Notes: generated from the sequence alone by a model not told the origin. A stretch of DNA of 64,000 bases from RGIG6307 sp964424345 (GCA_964424345.1 CAYRIK010000006.1:1-64000); one strand, 5' to 3'. Positions 1 to 9,490 are shown, numbered from the stretch's first letter. Made by a program: numbers and translations.

Positions 1-122
1 CATTCGTTGCTACAATTAAGTATGCTCTTATCATGGTAGCTATGATCCCTGTATTGATGGTATACCCATTCGTTCAGAAGTACTTCGTAAAGGGTGTTAT
101 GATTGGTTCTATCAAGGGCTAA
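1..122 (+). CDS. carbohydrate ABC transporter permease, C-terminal fragment
   Basis: Only the last 39 residues are in the window; the frame is open from base 3 to a TAA at 120-122. The tail reads as one membrane helix followed by YPFVQKYFVKGVMIGSIKG, the typical end of LplC/MalG-type permeases for sugar uptake (binding-protein-dependent transport, inner membrane). It is followed directly by a terminator, so it is the last gene of its operon. Its substrate cannot be told from this fragment. Confidence 0.8.
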   Translation, partial: FVATIKYALIMVAMIPVLMVYPFVQKYFVKGVMIGSIKG

Positions 123-144
123 TTTTTCTTCAACCATTAACATG

Positions 145-181
145 AAAAAATGGCACAGCTGTTTGGCTGTGTCATTTTTTA
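145..181 (+). terminator. intrinsic terminator after the permease operon
   Basis: Stem TGGCACAGC / GCTGTGTCA with a short loop, preceded by an A-run and followed by TTTTTT. Confidence 0.85.
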
Positions 182-551
182 TATAAAGAAGATGAATACG
201 AGTGTGTATGGAAAGTATTGCTTCACAAAAACGCTCAGCCTGGAAAAGTGGAGCAAGTCTCTCATGCTATAGGAAGTTGAAGAGGACTTGTCCCCTTTGT
301 TCTGTAAAAAAGGACGTAAGCAAACGCGAAAAGAAAATATCTGCTTATGCAGTTGTGTTTGCTAAAAAAATTCTTTTTATGACTAAAATTGTGAGAATGC
401 CATAGGAAAGATAGGGAAAAATCACGAAAAAAATTCTATTCAAAAGATGCGGATAGTGCATATTCGTTAAAAATCGCAATAGAACTAGAAAAAAATTGTT
501 CAAACTATACAAAAGCAAAAAATAAATGTCACTATTTGCTAGGAAATTCTA
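182..551. other. gene-free intergenic region
   Basis: About 370 bases between the permease terminator and the glgC promoter. A 67-codon frame at 202-405 has no ribosome binding site and a composition (Lys, Cys, Ser rich) that does not look like a protein. An imperfect hairpin at 318-363 (AGCAAAC / GTTTGCT) is the only structure seen; it is not followed by a T-run on the plus strand. Confidence 0.5.
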
Positions 552-580
552 TTCACATTTTGAAACTTGTGTGTTATACT
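552..580 (+). promoter_or_regulatory. glgCD promoter
   Basis: TTCACA at 552-557, 17-bp spacer, TATACT at 575-580. The 5' leader of about 100 bases includes a hairpin at roughly 603-638 (TTCTG / CAGAA with an outer GTCG / CGGC) followed by TTTTT at 640-644, which could act as an attenuator; that part is weaker. Confidence 0.7.
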
Positions 581-689
581 TTTTATATACTAAATGGTGA
601 GTGTCGGCTTGTTCTGAAAAAAATAACAGAATTGCGGCATTTTTCTATTCATTTAAAAAAAGTATAATAGGCTGGATGAGGTGAGGACC

Positions 690-1964
690 ATGATTAAAAA
701 AGAAATGATTGCCATGTTACTAGCAGGTGGTCAGGGAAGTCGTCTTGGTGTATTAACATCAAAGGTGGCAAAACCGGCAGTTTCTTTCGGTGGAAAGTAT
801 CGTATTATTGATTTCCCTTTAAGTAACTGTATTAATTCAGGCATTGATACGGTAGGTGTATTAACACAGTATCAGCCATTGAAATTGAATAGTCATATCG
901 GTATTGGAATCCCATGGGATTTAGACCGTAACATTGGTGGTGTAAGTGTTTTACCACCATACGAAAAGAGTAAAAACAGTGAGTGGTACACAGGTACTGC
1001 AAACGCCATTTATCAGAACATGGATTATATTGAAAGTTTTAATCCAGAATATGTTTTGATCTTAGGTGGTGACCATATTTATAAGATGGATTACGAGGCA
1101 ATGTTAGATTTCCATAAGGAAACTGGTGCAGAATGTACAATCGCAGTTATGCCAGTTCCATGGGAAGAAGCAAGCCGTTTCGGTATCATGATCGCAGATG
1201 AACAGAAAAAGATCGTTGATTTCGAAGAAAAACCAAAGAATCCACGAAGCAATTTAGCTTCCATGGGTATTTATATTTTTACATGGAAAACATTAAAGGA
1301 AGCACTTCTTGCAAACAAAGATGTTCCAAACTTAGACTTTGGTATGCACGTAATTCCATATGTTCATTCTAATGAAGCTCCTATGTATGCATACGAGTTC
1401 AGAGGATACTGGAAGGACGTTGGTACATTAAGCTCTTACTGGGAAGCAAACATGGAATTAATCGATGTTGTTCCTGAGTTTAATCTGTATGAAGAGTACT
1501 GGAAAGTTTATACAAAGTCTGAAGTAACAGCACCACAGTATATTTCAAGCGACAGTGTTGTAGAAAAATGTATTATTGGTGAAGGCACTCAGATTTATGG
1601 TAAGGTTTATAATTCTGTAATTGGCTGCGGCGTTACTATCGAAGAAGGCGCAGTAGTAAGAGATTCTATCATTATGAACCACGCTTATGTTGGTGCAAAT
1701 TCAGAATTAAATAAAGCAATCGTATCCGAATATGCAGAGATTGGTGCAAATGTTGTGGTTGGTGTAGGTGAAGAGGTTGATAATGAAACACATCCACATA
1801 TTTACAATCAGGGACTTGTATGTATCGGTGATAAGACAGTTGTTCCAAGCAATGTAAAAATTGGTAAAAATATCGTTATCTCTGGCGTTACAACTGCAGA
1901 AGATTATCCAGATCAATGTCTGGCAAGTGGTAAATCTTTAATTAAGGCAGGTGACAAGGCATGA
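690..1964 (+). CDS. glgC: glucose-1-phosphate adenylyltransferase, catalytic subunit GlgC
   Basis: Makes ADP-glucose from glucose-1-phosphate and ATP, the committed step of glycogen synthesis in the cytoplasm. The 424-residue product has the nucleotide-binding GGQGSRLGVLT motif at residues 13-23, KPAV at 28-31, the substrate loop GGDHIYKMDY near 130, and a left-handed beta-helix tail from about 285 on. The frame opens at a GTG at 681, but AGGTGAGG sits correctly only for the ATG at 690, which I chose. It overlaps glgD by four bases (ATGA), so the two subunits are translationally coupled. Confidence 0.95.
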   Translation: MIKKEMIAMLLAGGQGSRLGVLTSKVAKPAVSFGGKYRIIDFPLSNCINSGIDTVGVLTQYQPLKLNSHIGIGIPWDLDRNIGGVSVLPPYEKSKNSEWYTGTANAIYQNMDYIESFNPEYVLILGGDHIYKMDYEAMLDFHKETGAECTIAVMPVPWEEASRFGIMIADEQKKIVDFEEKPKNPRSNLASMGIYIFTWKTLKEALLANKDVPNLDFGMHVIPYVHSNEAPMYAYEFRGYWKDVGTLSSYWEANMELIDVVPEFNLYEEYWKVYTKSEVTAPQYISSDSVVEKCIIGEGTQIYGKVYNSVIGCGVTIEEGAVVRDSIIMNHAYVGANSELNKAIVSEYAEIGANVVVGVGEEVDNETHPHIYNQGLVCIGDKTVVPSNVKIGKNIVISGVTTAEDYPDQCLASGKSLIKAGDKA

Positions 1965-3088
1965 GAGCAATCGGTATTATTTTAGCAGGCGGTAACAGTT
2001 TCCGTATGAAAGTATTGGCAAAGAACAGAGCAATCAGTGCAATGCCAATCGCAGGAAGCTACAGAGCAATCGACTTTGCTCTGAGCAATATGACAAATTC
2101 TGGTGTTGAAAGCGTATTAGTACTTACACAGTACAACGCCAGAAGTTTAAACAAACATTTAAGTTCTTCTAAATGGTGGGATTTCGGACGTAAGCAGGGC
2201 GGTCTTAGCGTACTTACTCCAGTAATCACAGAAGAAAACTCCAACTGGTATCGTGGTACAGCCGATGCAATGTATCAGGCAATCTCTAACTTAAAAGAAT
2301 GTCATGAACCATACGTTATCATCGCATCTGGTGACTGTGTATACAAGATGGATTACAATAAGATGCTCGATCAGCATATCAAGACAAAAGCAGATATTAC
2401 AATCGCTTACAAGCATATGCCTGAAGATGCACAGATTGAAGAACGTTATGGCGTTCTTAGTATGGATGAGGAAGGTCGTATCACAGAATACGATGAAAAG
2501 CCACTTGCAGTAAAGAATCGTGATATTTCCTGTGGTATTTATGTAATGCGCAGAAGACAGTTGATCGAAGTTTTAGAGCAGTGTGCAGAAGAAAACAGAT
2601 ATGACTTTGTTCGTGACGTATTAGTTCGTTATAAAGATGTAAAGAAACTTTATGGTTATGAAGTGAAGGATTACTGGTCTAATATCGCAAGTGTAGAAGA
2701 TTACTACAACACAAATATGGATTTCTTAAAGAAAGATATTAGAGATTATTTCTTCAATACATATCCTGATATTTACACAAAGGAAGAAGACCTTGCTCCA
2801 GCTAAATACAACGTAGGAAGCTGTGTAAAGAACAGCCTTGTATCAAGCGGATGTATCGTAAATGGACAGGTTGAAAATTCTATTCTCTTTAGAAAAGCAT
2901 ATGTTGGCAATAACGTAATCATCAAAAATTCTATCATCTTAAATGATGTATATATTGGTGACAATACCGTTATTGAAAACTGCATCGTAGAGAGCAGAGG
3001 TACTATTCGTGCAAACTCTACACTGATCGGTGAAAATGGTGAGATTAAGATCGTTATGAGTAACGAAACAGAAGCAAGACATCAGTAA
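1961..3088 (+). CDS. glgD: glucose-1-phosphate adenylyltransferase regulatory subunit GlgD
   Basis: 375-residue paralogue of GlgC. It keeps the nucleotidyltransferase fold and beta-helix tail, but the glycine-rich loop is altered (AGGNSFRMKVL in place of GGxGxRLxxLT) and the catalytic GGD segment reads ASGDCVYKMDY. In Firmicutes GlgD is the non-catalytic or weakly active partner that activates GlgC in a heterotetramer; the changed loop here agrees with that. The start codon overlaps the glgC stop. Confidence 0.92.
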   Translation: MRAIGIILAGGNSFRMKVLAKNRAISAMPIAGSYRAIDFALSNMTNSGVESVLVLTQYNARSLNKHLSSSKWWDFGRKQGGLSVLTPVITEENSNWYRGTADAMYQAISNLKECHEPYVIIASGDCVYKMDYNKMLDQHIKTKADITIAYKHMPEDAQIEERYGVLSMDEEGRITEYDEKPLAVKNRDISCGIYVMRRRQLIEVLEQCAEENRYDFVRDVLVRYKDVKKLYGYEVKDYWSNIASVEDYYNTNMDFLKKDIRDYFFNTYPDIYTKEEDLAPAKYNVGSCVKNSLVSSGCIVNGQVENSILFRKAYVGNNVIIKNSIILNDVYIGDNTVIENCIVESRGTIRANSTLIGENGEIKIVMSNETEARHQ

Positions 3089-3125
3089 TGAGTCTTTGAG
3101 GATAGATATCAGGAGGAACATAGAC

Positions 3126-3392
3126 ATGAAAATTACGGATGTACGAGTACGCAAGTTAGAGACTGACAGTAAAATGAAGGCGGTTGCTTCTATTACGTTA
3201 GACGATGTATTCGTAGTACATGATATTAAGATTATTGATGGTGATAAGGGCCTTTTTATTGCAATGCCTAGCAAGAAAGGTGTGGATGGTGAATATCGTG
3301 ATACCGCACATCCTATCAATTCTGAAACAAGAGTAATGTTACAGAATCTGATTCTGGAAGCATATGAAAAAATGGCAGCAGAAGAAGCATAA
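3126..3392 (+). CDS. spoVG: SpoVG, RNA/DNA-binding regulator of sporulation and septation
   Basis: 88 residues, the usual SpoVG length, beginning MKITDVRVRKL and containing the conserved segments FVVHDIKIIDG, GLFIAMPS and HPIN. SpoVG is a nucleic-acid-binding regulator first known from stage V sporulation in Bacillus. The frame opens at 3096, but AGGAGG at 3111-3116 fixes the ATG at 3126. It lies 37 bases after glgD and ends in its own terminator, so it may be read from the glgCD promoter. Confidence 0.95.
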   Translation: MKITDVRVRKLETDSKMKAVASITLDDVFVVHDIKIIDGDKGLFIAMPSKKGVDGEYRDTAHPINSETRVMLQNLILEAYEKMAAEEA

Positions 3393-3417
3393 AGCTCTGC
3401 TGACTTCAATACGACGC

Positions 3418-3445
3418 AAAAGCCACATCTTTCGATGTGGCTTTT
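3418..3445 (+). terminator. terminator after spoVG
   Basis: Stem AAAAGCCACAT / ATGTGGCTTTT with a CTTTCG loop; the U-run is part of the stem. Confidence 0.75.
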
Positions 3446-3504
3446 CAAATGCTTATTTTTATGTTAAAATCTGATTTTACAACAAGCAGAGAAAGGTATT
3501 GAGT

Positions 3505-4077
3505 ATGTATATTATAGTAGGATTAGGAAATCCTGGAAAAGAATATCAGGGAACACGCCATAATATTGGTTTTGATGTAGTAGATGCATTGGCAGATAAA
3601 TATAATATTTCTATATCAGAACGCAAGCATAAGGCGATGATTGGAAAAGGCGTTGTAGAAGGTCAGAAAGTGATCTTAGTAAAGCCTATGACATTTATGA
3701 ATTTAAGCGGAGAAAGTGTTAGAGAAGTTTTAGATTATTATAAAGTAGATGAGGAAGAAGAGTTAATCGTTGTATACGATGATATTTCTCTCGTACCGGG
3801 CGGTCTGCGTATCCGAGGAAAAGGCAGTGCAGGCGGTCATAATGGCATTAAGAGTATTATCCAGCATCTTGGACATGATGTGTTTAAACGAGTAAAAGTT
3901 GGTGTTGGAGAAAAACCAAAGGGATGGGATTTAGCAGATCATGTATTAGGTCGTTTCACAACACAAGAGCGTGAAGCAGTAGATGAGGCTGTAAAGGTTG
4001 CTGTAGAAGCAGTAGAAATTCTTGTGACCGATGGATTGGATGCGGCAATGAATCGCTGTAACCGCAGCGGTAAGTAA
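3505..4077 (+). CDS. pth: peptidyl-tRNA hydrolase
   Basis: Releases tRNA from peptidyl-tRNA that drops off the ribosome. 190 residues with GLGNPGKEYQGTRHNIGFD at residues 6-24, which carries the catalytic His19 and substrate-binding Asn9, then TFMNLSG and GGHNGIKSI. A TTG at 3499 is in frame, but AGAAAGG gives proper spacing (9 bases) only to the ATG at 3505. It is followed after 35 bases by mfd, the common pth-mfd order in Firmicutes. Confidence 0.95.
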   Translation: MYIIVGLGNPGKEYQGTRHNIGFDVVDALADKYNISISERKHKAMIGKGVVEGQKVILVKPMTFMNLSGESVREVLDYYKVDEEEELIVVYDDISLVPGGLRIRGKGSAGGHNGIKSIIQHLGHDVFKRVKVGVGEKPKGWDLADHVLGRFTTQEREAVDEAVKVAVEAVEILVTDGLDAAMNRCNRSGK

Positions 4078-4112
4078 TAAAAGTATAGCAATAGAAGGGG
4101 ATAGGTGTAAAG

Positions 4113-7100
4113 ATGCAGGCATTATGGGCACCGCTAAAAGAATTGGCGGAATATGAAAAAATAAAAACACAGCTTGAACAAGGCAGCGGAATAGTGTCTG
4201 TGACAGGATGTATTGATGCACAGAAATGGCACATGGCATATGGACTTGGAAATGCATATCCATGTAAAGTCATTATGACATTTGATGAATTGCATGTGAG
4301 GGAAATCTATGATCAGTGCCGAGCATACGACAAAAACACTTATATATACCCGGCAAAAGATTTAATTTTTTATCAGGCTGATATTCATGGAAATCAGCAG
4401 ACAAAAGAAAGAATCTGTGTATTAAAACGTCTGCTGCAAAAAAAGCCGATTACGATTGTAACGACATTTGATGCATTGATGGCACCGCAAATTCCACTTT
4501 CTGTTTATGAAAAAAGTATTATTACGCTTCAAGAAGGTGAGGAAACACAGCTTGATGAACTAAAACAGAAATTGATTGCACTTGGATATGAAAAAACATA
4601 TCAAGTCACAGAACCTGGACAGTTTGCAGTGCGTGGTGATATTTTAGATGTATTTGATTTAACAGAAGAAAATCCAATTCGTATGGAATTGTGGGGAGAT
4701 CAAGTAGAATCTATTCGTAGTTTTGACGCGGAAAGCCAGCGTTCTATCGAAACGTTAAAGCAAGTACAGATTTTTCCGGCAAGTGAGATGATTTTGCATG
4801 AAATCGATAAAGAACGTGGTATGCAAGCAATAGAGGCAGAAGCAAATCGTCAATATGAAGCATTTCGTACAGAATTTAAAACAGAAGAAGCACATCGTAT
4901 CCAGACACAGATTAGAGATTTGAAAGAAGATTTGTTCACATTTCAGAATATGACAAACTTGGAAAGCTATCTGCATTTCTTTTATGAGGATACGGTCAGT
5001 TTGATTGATTTTATAGAAGAACAACAAGGTTTATTTATATTAGAAGAACCAACTCGTATTAGGGAACATATCCGTACAGTAGAAATGGAATTTCAAGACA
5101 GTATGAGTAATCGCTTGGAAAAAGGATATTTGCTTCCAACACAGACAACATTGCTGTATGATGGAGAATCAATCGCAGTAAAATTGCAAAAAAGGCGTGT
5201 CCTTTCCCTTTCTATGATGGATGTATATTGTGATTTATTTCCGATAAAAGCACAATTTTCAATAGAAGCAAAGCAGATAGCTTCTTATAATCATAGCTTT
5301 GAAACGCTTGTAAAGGATTTGCAAAAATATCGTAAAAACAAATACCGTATAGTGTTGTTAAGTCCATCTAAAACAAGAGCAAAACGTCTGGCACAAGATT
5401 TAAGAGACAACGAAGTGGCAGCAGTATTTAGCGAAGAACCGCTTCGTGAAGCAATAGAAGGTGAAGTGCTGTGCTTATGTGGAAGTGTGGCAAGAGGATT
5501 TGAATATTCTGGCATTCGATTTGCTGTAATTGCAGAAAGCGATATTTTTGGTACACAGAAGCAAAAAAAGAAAAAGAAATCTGCATTTTCTGGGACAAAA
5601 ATACAGGATTTTGCGGAACTTCATGTAGGTGATTATGTTGTACATGAGGTGTATGGCCTTGGTCAGTATCAAGGAATTGAAAAAGTAGAAGTAGACCATA
5701 TTATCAAAGATTATGTAAAGTTAGCATATCGAGATAACGGCAGTGTGTATGTTCCTGCTACGGGACTGCATATACTGCAAAAATATGCTTCCGCAGATGC
5801 CAAACCACCAAAGTTAAACAAGCTTGGTACAAAGGAATGGGGCAAGACAAAACAAAAAGTACGCCTTGCCGTAGAAACAGTAGCGAAAGATCTTGTGGAA
5901 TTATATGCACATAGGCAGCAGGAAAAAGGATATGCATATGGAGTGGATACTGTTTGGCAAAAAGAATTTGAAGAAATGTTTCCGTATGAGGAGACAGAAG
6001 ACCAGATTAATGCAATCGAAGCGACCAAAAAGGATATGGAAAGCACAAAGATTATGGATCGTCTTATTTGCGGAGATGTAGGATATGGAAAGACCGAGAT
6101 TGCCATTCGAGCAGCATTTAAGGCAGTTCAGGAAGGCAAACAGGTAATCTATCTTGTGCCGACAACGATTTTAGCCCAACAGCATTACAATACGTTTGTG
6201 CAGCGTATGAAAGAATATCCAATCAGAGTCGATTTAATGTGTCGTTTCCGCACACCATCCGAGCAAAAAAAGACATTGCAGGAATTGAAAAAAGGATTTG
6301 TGGACATTGTAATTGGTACGCATAGAGTGCTGTCAAAAGATATGGAATTTAAAGACCTTGGACTTTTAATCATTGATGAAGAACAGCGTTTTGGTGTTGG
6401 TGACAAAGAAAAAATCAAAAAGCTGAAAGAAAATATCGATGTATTGACTTTGACTGCAACGCCAATTCCAAGAACACTTCATATGAGTTTGATCGGTGTG
6501 CGTGATATGAGCCTTTTAGAAGAAGCACCGCATGACAGACAGCCAATCCAGACATATGTTATGGAATACAATGAAGAAATGGTAAGAGAAGCAATCGTGC
6601 GAGAATTGACACGAAAGGGACAGGTTTATTATGTATACAATCGTGTCAATGATATAGAACAGGTTGCATTTGCGGTACAGCAGCTCGTTCCTGAGGCAAC
6701 GGTACGTTTTGCACATGGACAGATGAAAGAACATGAACTGGAACGTATTATGTTGGAGTTTGTAAATGGGGAGATTGATGTATTAGTTTCTACTACGATT
6801 ATTGAGACCGGAATGGATATTTCTAATGCTAATACGATGATTATTCATGATGCAGACAACCTTGGATTAAGCCAGCTTTATCAGCTGCGAGGCAGAGTAG
6901 GTCGTTCTAAGAGGACTTCTTATGCATTTATGATGTATAGACGAGGAAAGCTTTTAAAAGAAGTTGCAGAAAAACGTCTTCAGGCAATCAAAGAATTTAC
7001 AGATTTAGGAAGCGGATTTAAAATAGCGATGCGTGATTTAGAAATTCGAGGAGCAGGAAATCTGTTAGGAAAAGCACAGCATGGTCATATGGAAGCTGTT

Positions 7101-7649
7101 GGATATGATATGTACTGTAAAATGTTGAATGAAGCTGTTATGACAGCGCAAGGAAAAGAAATTCAGGTAGATTTTGATACAAAGGTAGATATTAGTGCTG
7201 ATGCATTTATTCCAGCAGAGTATATTTTAAATGAAATGCAAAAGTTGGATATTTATAAGCGTATTGCCGGTGTAGAAACATTTGCAGAAAAAGAAGATAT
7301 GATGCAGGAATTAGAAGATCGTTTTGGCCATGTTCCAGTATCTGTGGAAAATTTACTCCGTATCAATCTTATTCGTGTCAAAGCACATAGTATGTATATC
7401 ACAGATGTTCGCAATGTCAAAGAAAGAATTCAGTTTGTATTGCGTCCGGATGCCAACATTCTTCCAGAAAAGATACCGGAGTTTATAAAGCTGTTTCGTG
7501 GCAGTATGACGTTTACACCAATAGGAACACCAACGTTTACGTATAGGTGTGAATGGACAGGATTGGTAGAAAAGGATGCACAAACGGTACTAAAAACATG
7601 TGAACGTATATTAGAACAGATGCACACGATGCTGTTTGTAACTAATTAA
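4113..7649 (+). CDS. mfd: transcription-repair coupling factor Mfd
   Basis: DNA translocase that removes RNA polymerase stalled at lesions and recruits UvrA. At 1178 residues it is full length. In order: UvrB-like module (to about 350), Lys-rich linker near 485-490, RNA-polymerase-interacting domain around 505-565 (VHEVYGLGQYQGIE), RecG-like helicase with Walker A GDVGYGKTE near 653, DEEQRFG near 754 and QLRGRVGR near 920, then the TRCF C-terminal domain. The start ATG follows AGAAGGGG / ATAGGTG. A pth-mfd operon is likely. Confidence 0.96.
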   Translation: MQALWAPLKELAEYEKIKTQLEQGSGIVSVTGCIDAQKWHMAYGLGNAYPCKVIMTFDELHVREIYDQCRAYDKNTYIYPAKDLIFYQADIHGNQQTKERICVLKRLLQKKPITIVTTFDALMAPQIPLSVYEKSIITLQEGEETQLDELKQKLIALGYEKTYQVTEPGQFAVRGDILDVFDLTEENPIRMELWGDQVESIRSFDAESQRSIETLKQVQIFPASEMILHEIDKERGMQAIEAEANRQYEAFRTEFKTEEAHRIQTQIRDLKEDLFTFQNMTNLESYLHFFYEDTVSLIDFIEEQQGLFILEEPTRIREHIRTVEMEFQDSMSNRLEKGYLLPTQTTLLYDGESIAVKLQKRRVLSLSMMDVYCDLFPIKAQFSIEAKQIASYNHSFETLVKDLQKYRKNKYRIVLLSPSKTRAKRLAQDLRDNEVAAVFSEEPLREAIEGEVLCLCGSVARGFEYSGIRFAVIAESDIFGTQKQKKKKKSAFSGTKIQDFAELHVGDYVVHEVYGLGQYQGIEKVEVDHIIKDYVKLAYRDNGSVYVPATGLHILQKYASADAKPPKLNKLGTKEWGKTKQKVRLAVETVAKDLVELYAHRQQEKGYAYGVDTVWQKEFEEMFPYEETEDQINAIEATKKDMESTKIMDRLICGDVGYGKTEIAIRAAFKAVQEGKQVIYLVPTTILAQQHYNTFVQRMKEYPIRVDLMCRFRTPSEQKKTLQELKKGFVDIVIGTHRVLSKDMEFKDLGLLIIDEEQRFGVGDKEKIKKLKENIDVLTLTATPIPRTLHMSLIGVRDMSLLEEAPHDRQPIQTYVMEYNEEMVREAIVRELTRKGQVYYVYNRVNDIEQVAFAVQQLVPEATVRFAHGQMKEHELERIMLEFVNGEIDVLVSTTIIETGMDISNANTMIIHDADNLGLSQLYQLRGRVGRSKRTSYAFMMYRRGKLLKEVAEKRLQAIKEFTDLGSGFKIAMRDLEIRGAGNLLGKAQHGHMEAVGYDMYCKMLNEAVMTAQGKEIQVDFDTKVDISADAFIPAEYILNEMQKLDIYKRIAGVETFAEKEDMMQELEDRFGHVPVSVENLLRINLIRVKAHSMYITDVRNVKERIQFVLRPDANILPEKIPEFIKLFRGSMTFTPIGTPTFTYRCEWTGLVEKDAQTVLKTCERILEQMHTMLFVTN

Positions 7650-7783
7650 CAAAAAATTAATATAGTTTTTCTTTATTTTGTTGAAGATTTCTAGTAAAAT
7701 AAAAAGAAGAGGGCAATCCTCAAAAACGGAAGTATGATACGAAAGTTATGACGGGCACAAGCCTGTATGAAAGGAAGTATACT

Positions 7784-8470
7784 ATGACAGAACAGCAAGA
7801 TAATGTATGGTTGAGCAGTGAAGAATTAAAGAGTGCAAAGCCATTCTTAGAACTGATGATGTATAATCGTTGTGCGATACGTGAAATAGAAACAAAGTTA
7901 CAAGTATTGGATGAAGAATTTTCTATGACAGCAGACAGAAATCCAATACAAAGTATTAAATCACGTATCAAGAAACCTAGCAGTATAATTGAAAAACTAA
8001 AACTTCGAGGATATGAGGTTACGTTGGATAATATAAAGGAGCAACTGACGGATATTGCCGGTGTAAGAGTTATCTGTTCCTTTGTAGAGGATATTTATAA
8101 ATTGGCAGAGATGTTGACAAGCCAAGATGATATTCGTGTAGTACAGGTCAAGGATTATATCAAAAATCCAAAGCCAAATGGATATCGAAGCTATCATCTT
8201 ATTATCGAAGTTCCGATATTTTTATCCAATGGTAAAAAGTACATGAAAGTGGAAGTGCAGTTTAGAACGATTGCCATGGATTTTTGGGCAAGCTTAGAGC
8301 ATCAGCTCAAATACAAAAAGAAAATAGACAATCCAGAGCAGATTGCAAAAGAATTAAAGAACTGTGCAGATGTAATTTGTGAGATGGATTTGAAAATGCA
8401 GGATATTCGTTATATGATAGACGAAGTACAAAAAACGCATGGTTTAGAAAAAAAAACGGAGGACAAATAG
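7784..8470 (+). CDS. small alarmone synthetase (RelQ/YjbM type GTP pyrophosphokinase)
   Basis: Single-domain (p)ppGpp synthetase of 228 residues without the hydrolase or TGS/ACT domains of Rel. Signature segments are IKSRIKKPSSIIEKL, DIAGVRVIC, GYRSYHLIIEVP and EVQFRTIAMDFWASLEHQLKYK, matching the RelA/SpoT synthetase fold. The frame opens at 7748, but AAGGAAG at 7771-7777 fixes the ATG at 7784. One base separates its stop from the next gene, so the pair is almost certainly co-transcribed. Compared with RelP the sequence looks more like RelQ; that subclass call is tentative. Confidence 0.9.
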   Translation: MTEQQDNVWLSSEELKSAKPFLELMMYNRCAIREIETKLQVLDEEFSMTADRNPIQSIKSRIKKPSSIIEKLKLRGYEVTLDNIKEQLTDIAGVRVICSFVEDIYKLAEMLTSQDDIRVVQVKDYIKNPKPNGYRSYHLIIEVPIFLSNGKKYMKVEVQFRTIAMDFWASLEHQLKYKKKIDNPEQIAKELKNCADVICEMDLKMQDIRYMIDEVQKTHGLEKKTEDK

Positions 8471-8471
8471 A

Positions 8472-8840
8472 TTGAAGCAATCGGGTGAAGATTATTTAGA
8501 GAGTGTATTAAGAATTGGAAGAGAACGTGGTAATGTAAGAAGCATCGATATCGCACGTGATCTGGAAGTATCAAAGCCAAGTGTCAGTGTAGCAGTACAT
8601 AATCTGGAAGAGGCTGGATATCTTAAAATAGACGGTCATGAAATTAATTTGACAGAGGCTGGCAAAAAGATAGCAGAGCGTGTTATAGAGCGTCATGAAT
8701 TATTTTTTAATTTCTTAAAAGACCTTGGCGTAGAAGAAAAAGTAGCAGAAGAAGATGCTTGCAAGATGGAACATGCATTAAGTGCAGAAAGCTTTGATGC
8801 AATTAAGAAATTTTTACAAAAAGCTAGAAAAGATATGTAA
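8472..8840 (+). CDS. DtxR-family metal-dependent transcriptional regulator
   Basis: 122 residues: an N-terminal winged helix (SGEDYLESVLRI, RSIDIARDLEVSKPSVSVAVHNLEEAGYL) and a metal-binding/dimerisation part (VIERHELFFNFL, EEDACKMEHALS). It lacks the SH3-like third domain, as in MntR-size members. The start is a TTG at 8472, placed by GGAGG at 8458-8462; the upstream stop is at 8468-8470, so translation is probably coupled. The metal (Fe or Mn) cannot be decided here. It is one candidate for the regulator of the GTTAGT-N4-ACTAAC sites elsewhere in the window. Confidence 0.88.
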   Translation: MKQSGEDYLESVLRIGRERGNVRSIDIARDLEVSKPSVSVAVHNLEEAGYLKIDGHEINLTEAGKKIAERVIERHELFFNFLKDLGVEEKVAEEDACKMEHALSAESFDAIKKFLQKARKDM

Positions 8841-8852
8841 TCGATAGTATAT

Positions 8853-8897
8853 AAAAAGACTGTTATCCTGCTTACAGGCAGGATGACAGTCTTTTTT
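8853..8897. terminator. bidirectional terminator between the DtxR gene and bioY
   Basis: A 19-bp stem (8853-8871 with 8878-8896), A-run on one side and T-run on the other, so it can serve both convergent genes. The bioY stop codon lies in the loop. Confidence 0.88.
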
Positions 8898-9414
8898 GTA
8901 GGTTGATGCCAAGCGTGGCAGCCAACAAAATTTTAATAATTGTAGGAAGTAAAAATGGTGTAACACAAAAAGTAACAGCCGTCATAACAGAAACGTGTTG
9001 GATAAAAGCATAAAAAAATGTTCCGCACAATAAATTGACCACATTTCCTAGTATAAGAGAAAAAACAAAGATACCTTTATATTTGGAACGGTATTGTGTT
9101 CCGAGACCGATAATAAAACTCATACATGGAAAGGACCACAAAAATCCACCGGTTGGACCAATCAAACGGGAAAATCCACCGGAAAAATTAGAAAATACTG
9201 GAAGACCAGCAGCACCGAGTAAAAGATAAATACATACACAAAGCGTTCCGTTACGTCTGCCGAGTAATATGCCAGCGAGCATAACAGCAAAACTTTGCAT
9301 AGTCATTGGAACACCAAATGGCAGAGGAATAGAAATCTGCGCCATAATAATCAAAATGGCAGCAGTTACACCAATCAGGCAAATCGTTGAAGTTTTAGAG
9401 GAATATCGGGACAT
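8872..9414 (-). CDS. bioY: biotin transporter BioY (S component of an ECF transporter)
   Basis: 180-residue integral membrane protein with about six helices. It shows the BioY pattern ISIPLPFGVPMTMQSFAVMLAGILLG near the N-terminus and GGFSRLIGPTGGFLWSFP in the middle, the biotin-binding region. It needs the shared EcfAAT energising module, which is not in this window. The ATG follows AAAAAAGGAG. It is a single gene with its own promoter, and no bio synthesis genes are nearby, so the cell probably imports biotin. Confidence 0.93.
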   Translation of the reverse strand: MSRYSSKTSTICLIGVTAAILIIMAQISIPLPFGVPMTMQSFAVMLAGILLGRRNGTLCVCIYLLLGAAGLPVFSNFSGGFSRLIGPTGGFLWSFPCMSFIIGLGTQYRSKYKGIFVFSLILGNVVNLLCGTFFYAFIQHVSVMTAVTFCVTPFLLPTIIKILLAATLGINLQKRLSSCL

Positions 9415-9443
9415 AAATTCTCCTTTTTTATTTATTACGCATC

Positions 9444-9472
9444 ATTATAGCACAGCTTTTTTCAATAGCAAA
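9444..9472 (-). promoter_or_regulatory. bioY promoter
   Basis: On the minus strand TATAAT (9449-9444) with an extended TGC, and a poor -35 TTTGCT 17 bp upstream. No clear BirA operator seen. Confidence 0.55.
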
Positions 9473-9490
9473 ATATTTATATATTTTTCA

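Noticed and set aside
202..405. 67-codon open frame between the permease and glgC
   Set aside because: No ribosome site, odd composition, no recognisable motif; treated as non-coding.
2939..3448. 169-codon minus-strand frame across glgD end and spoVG
   Set aside because: Antisense to two certain genes; low-complexity translation and no promoter.
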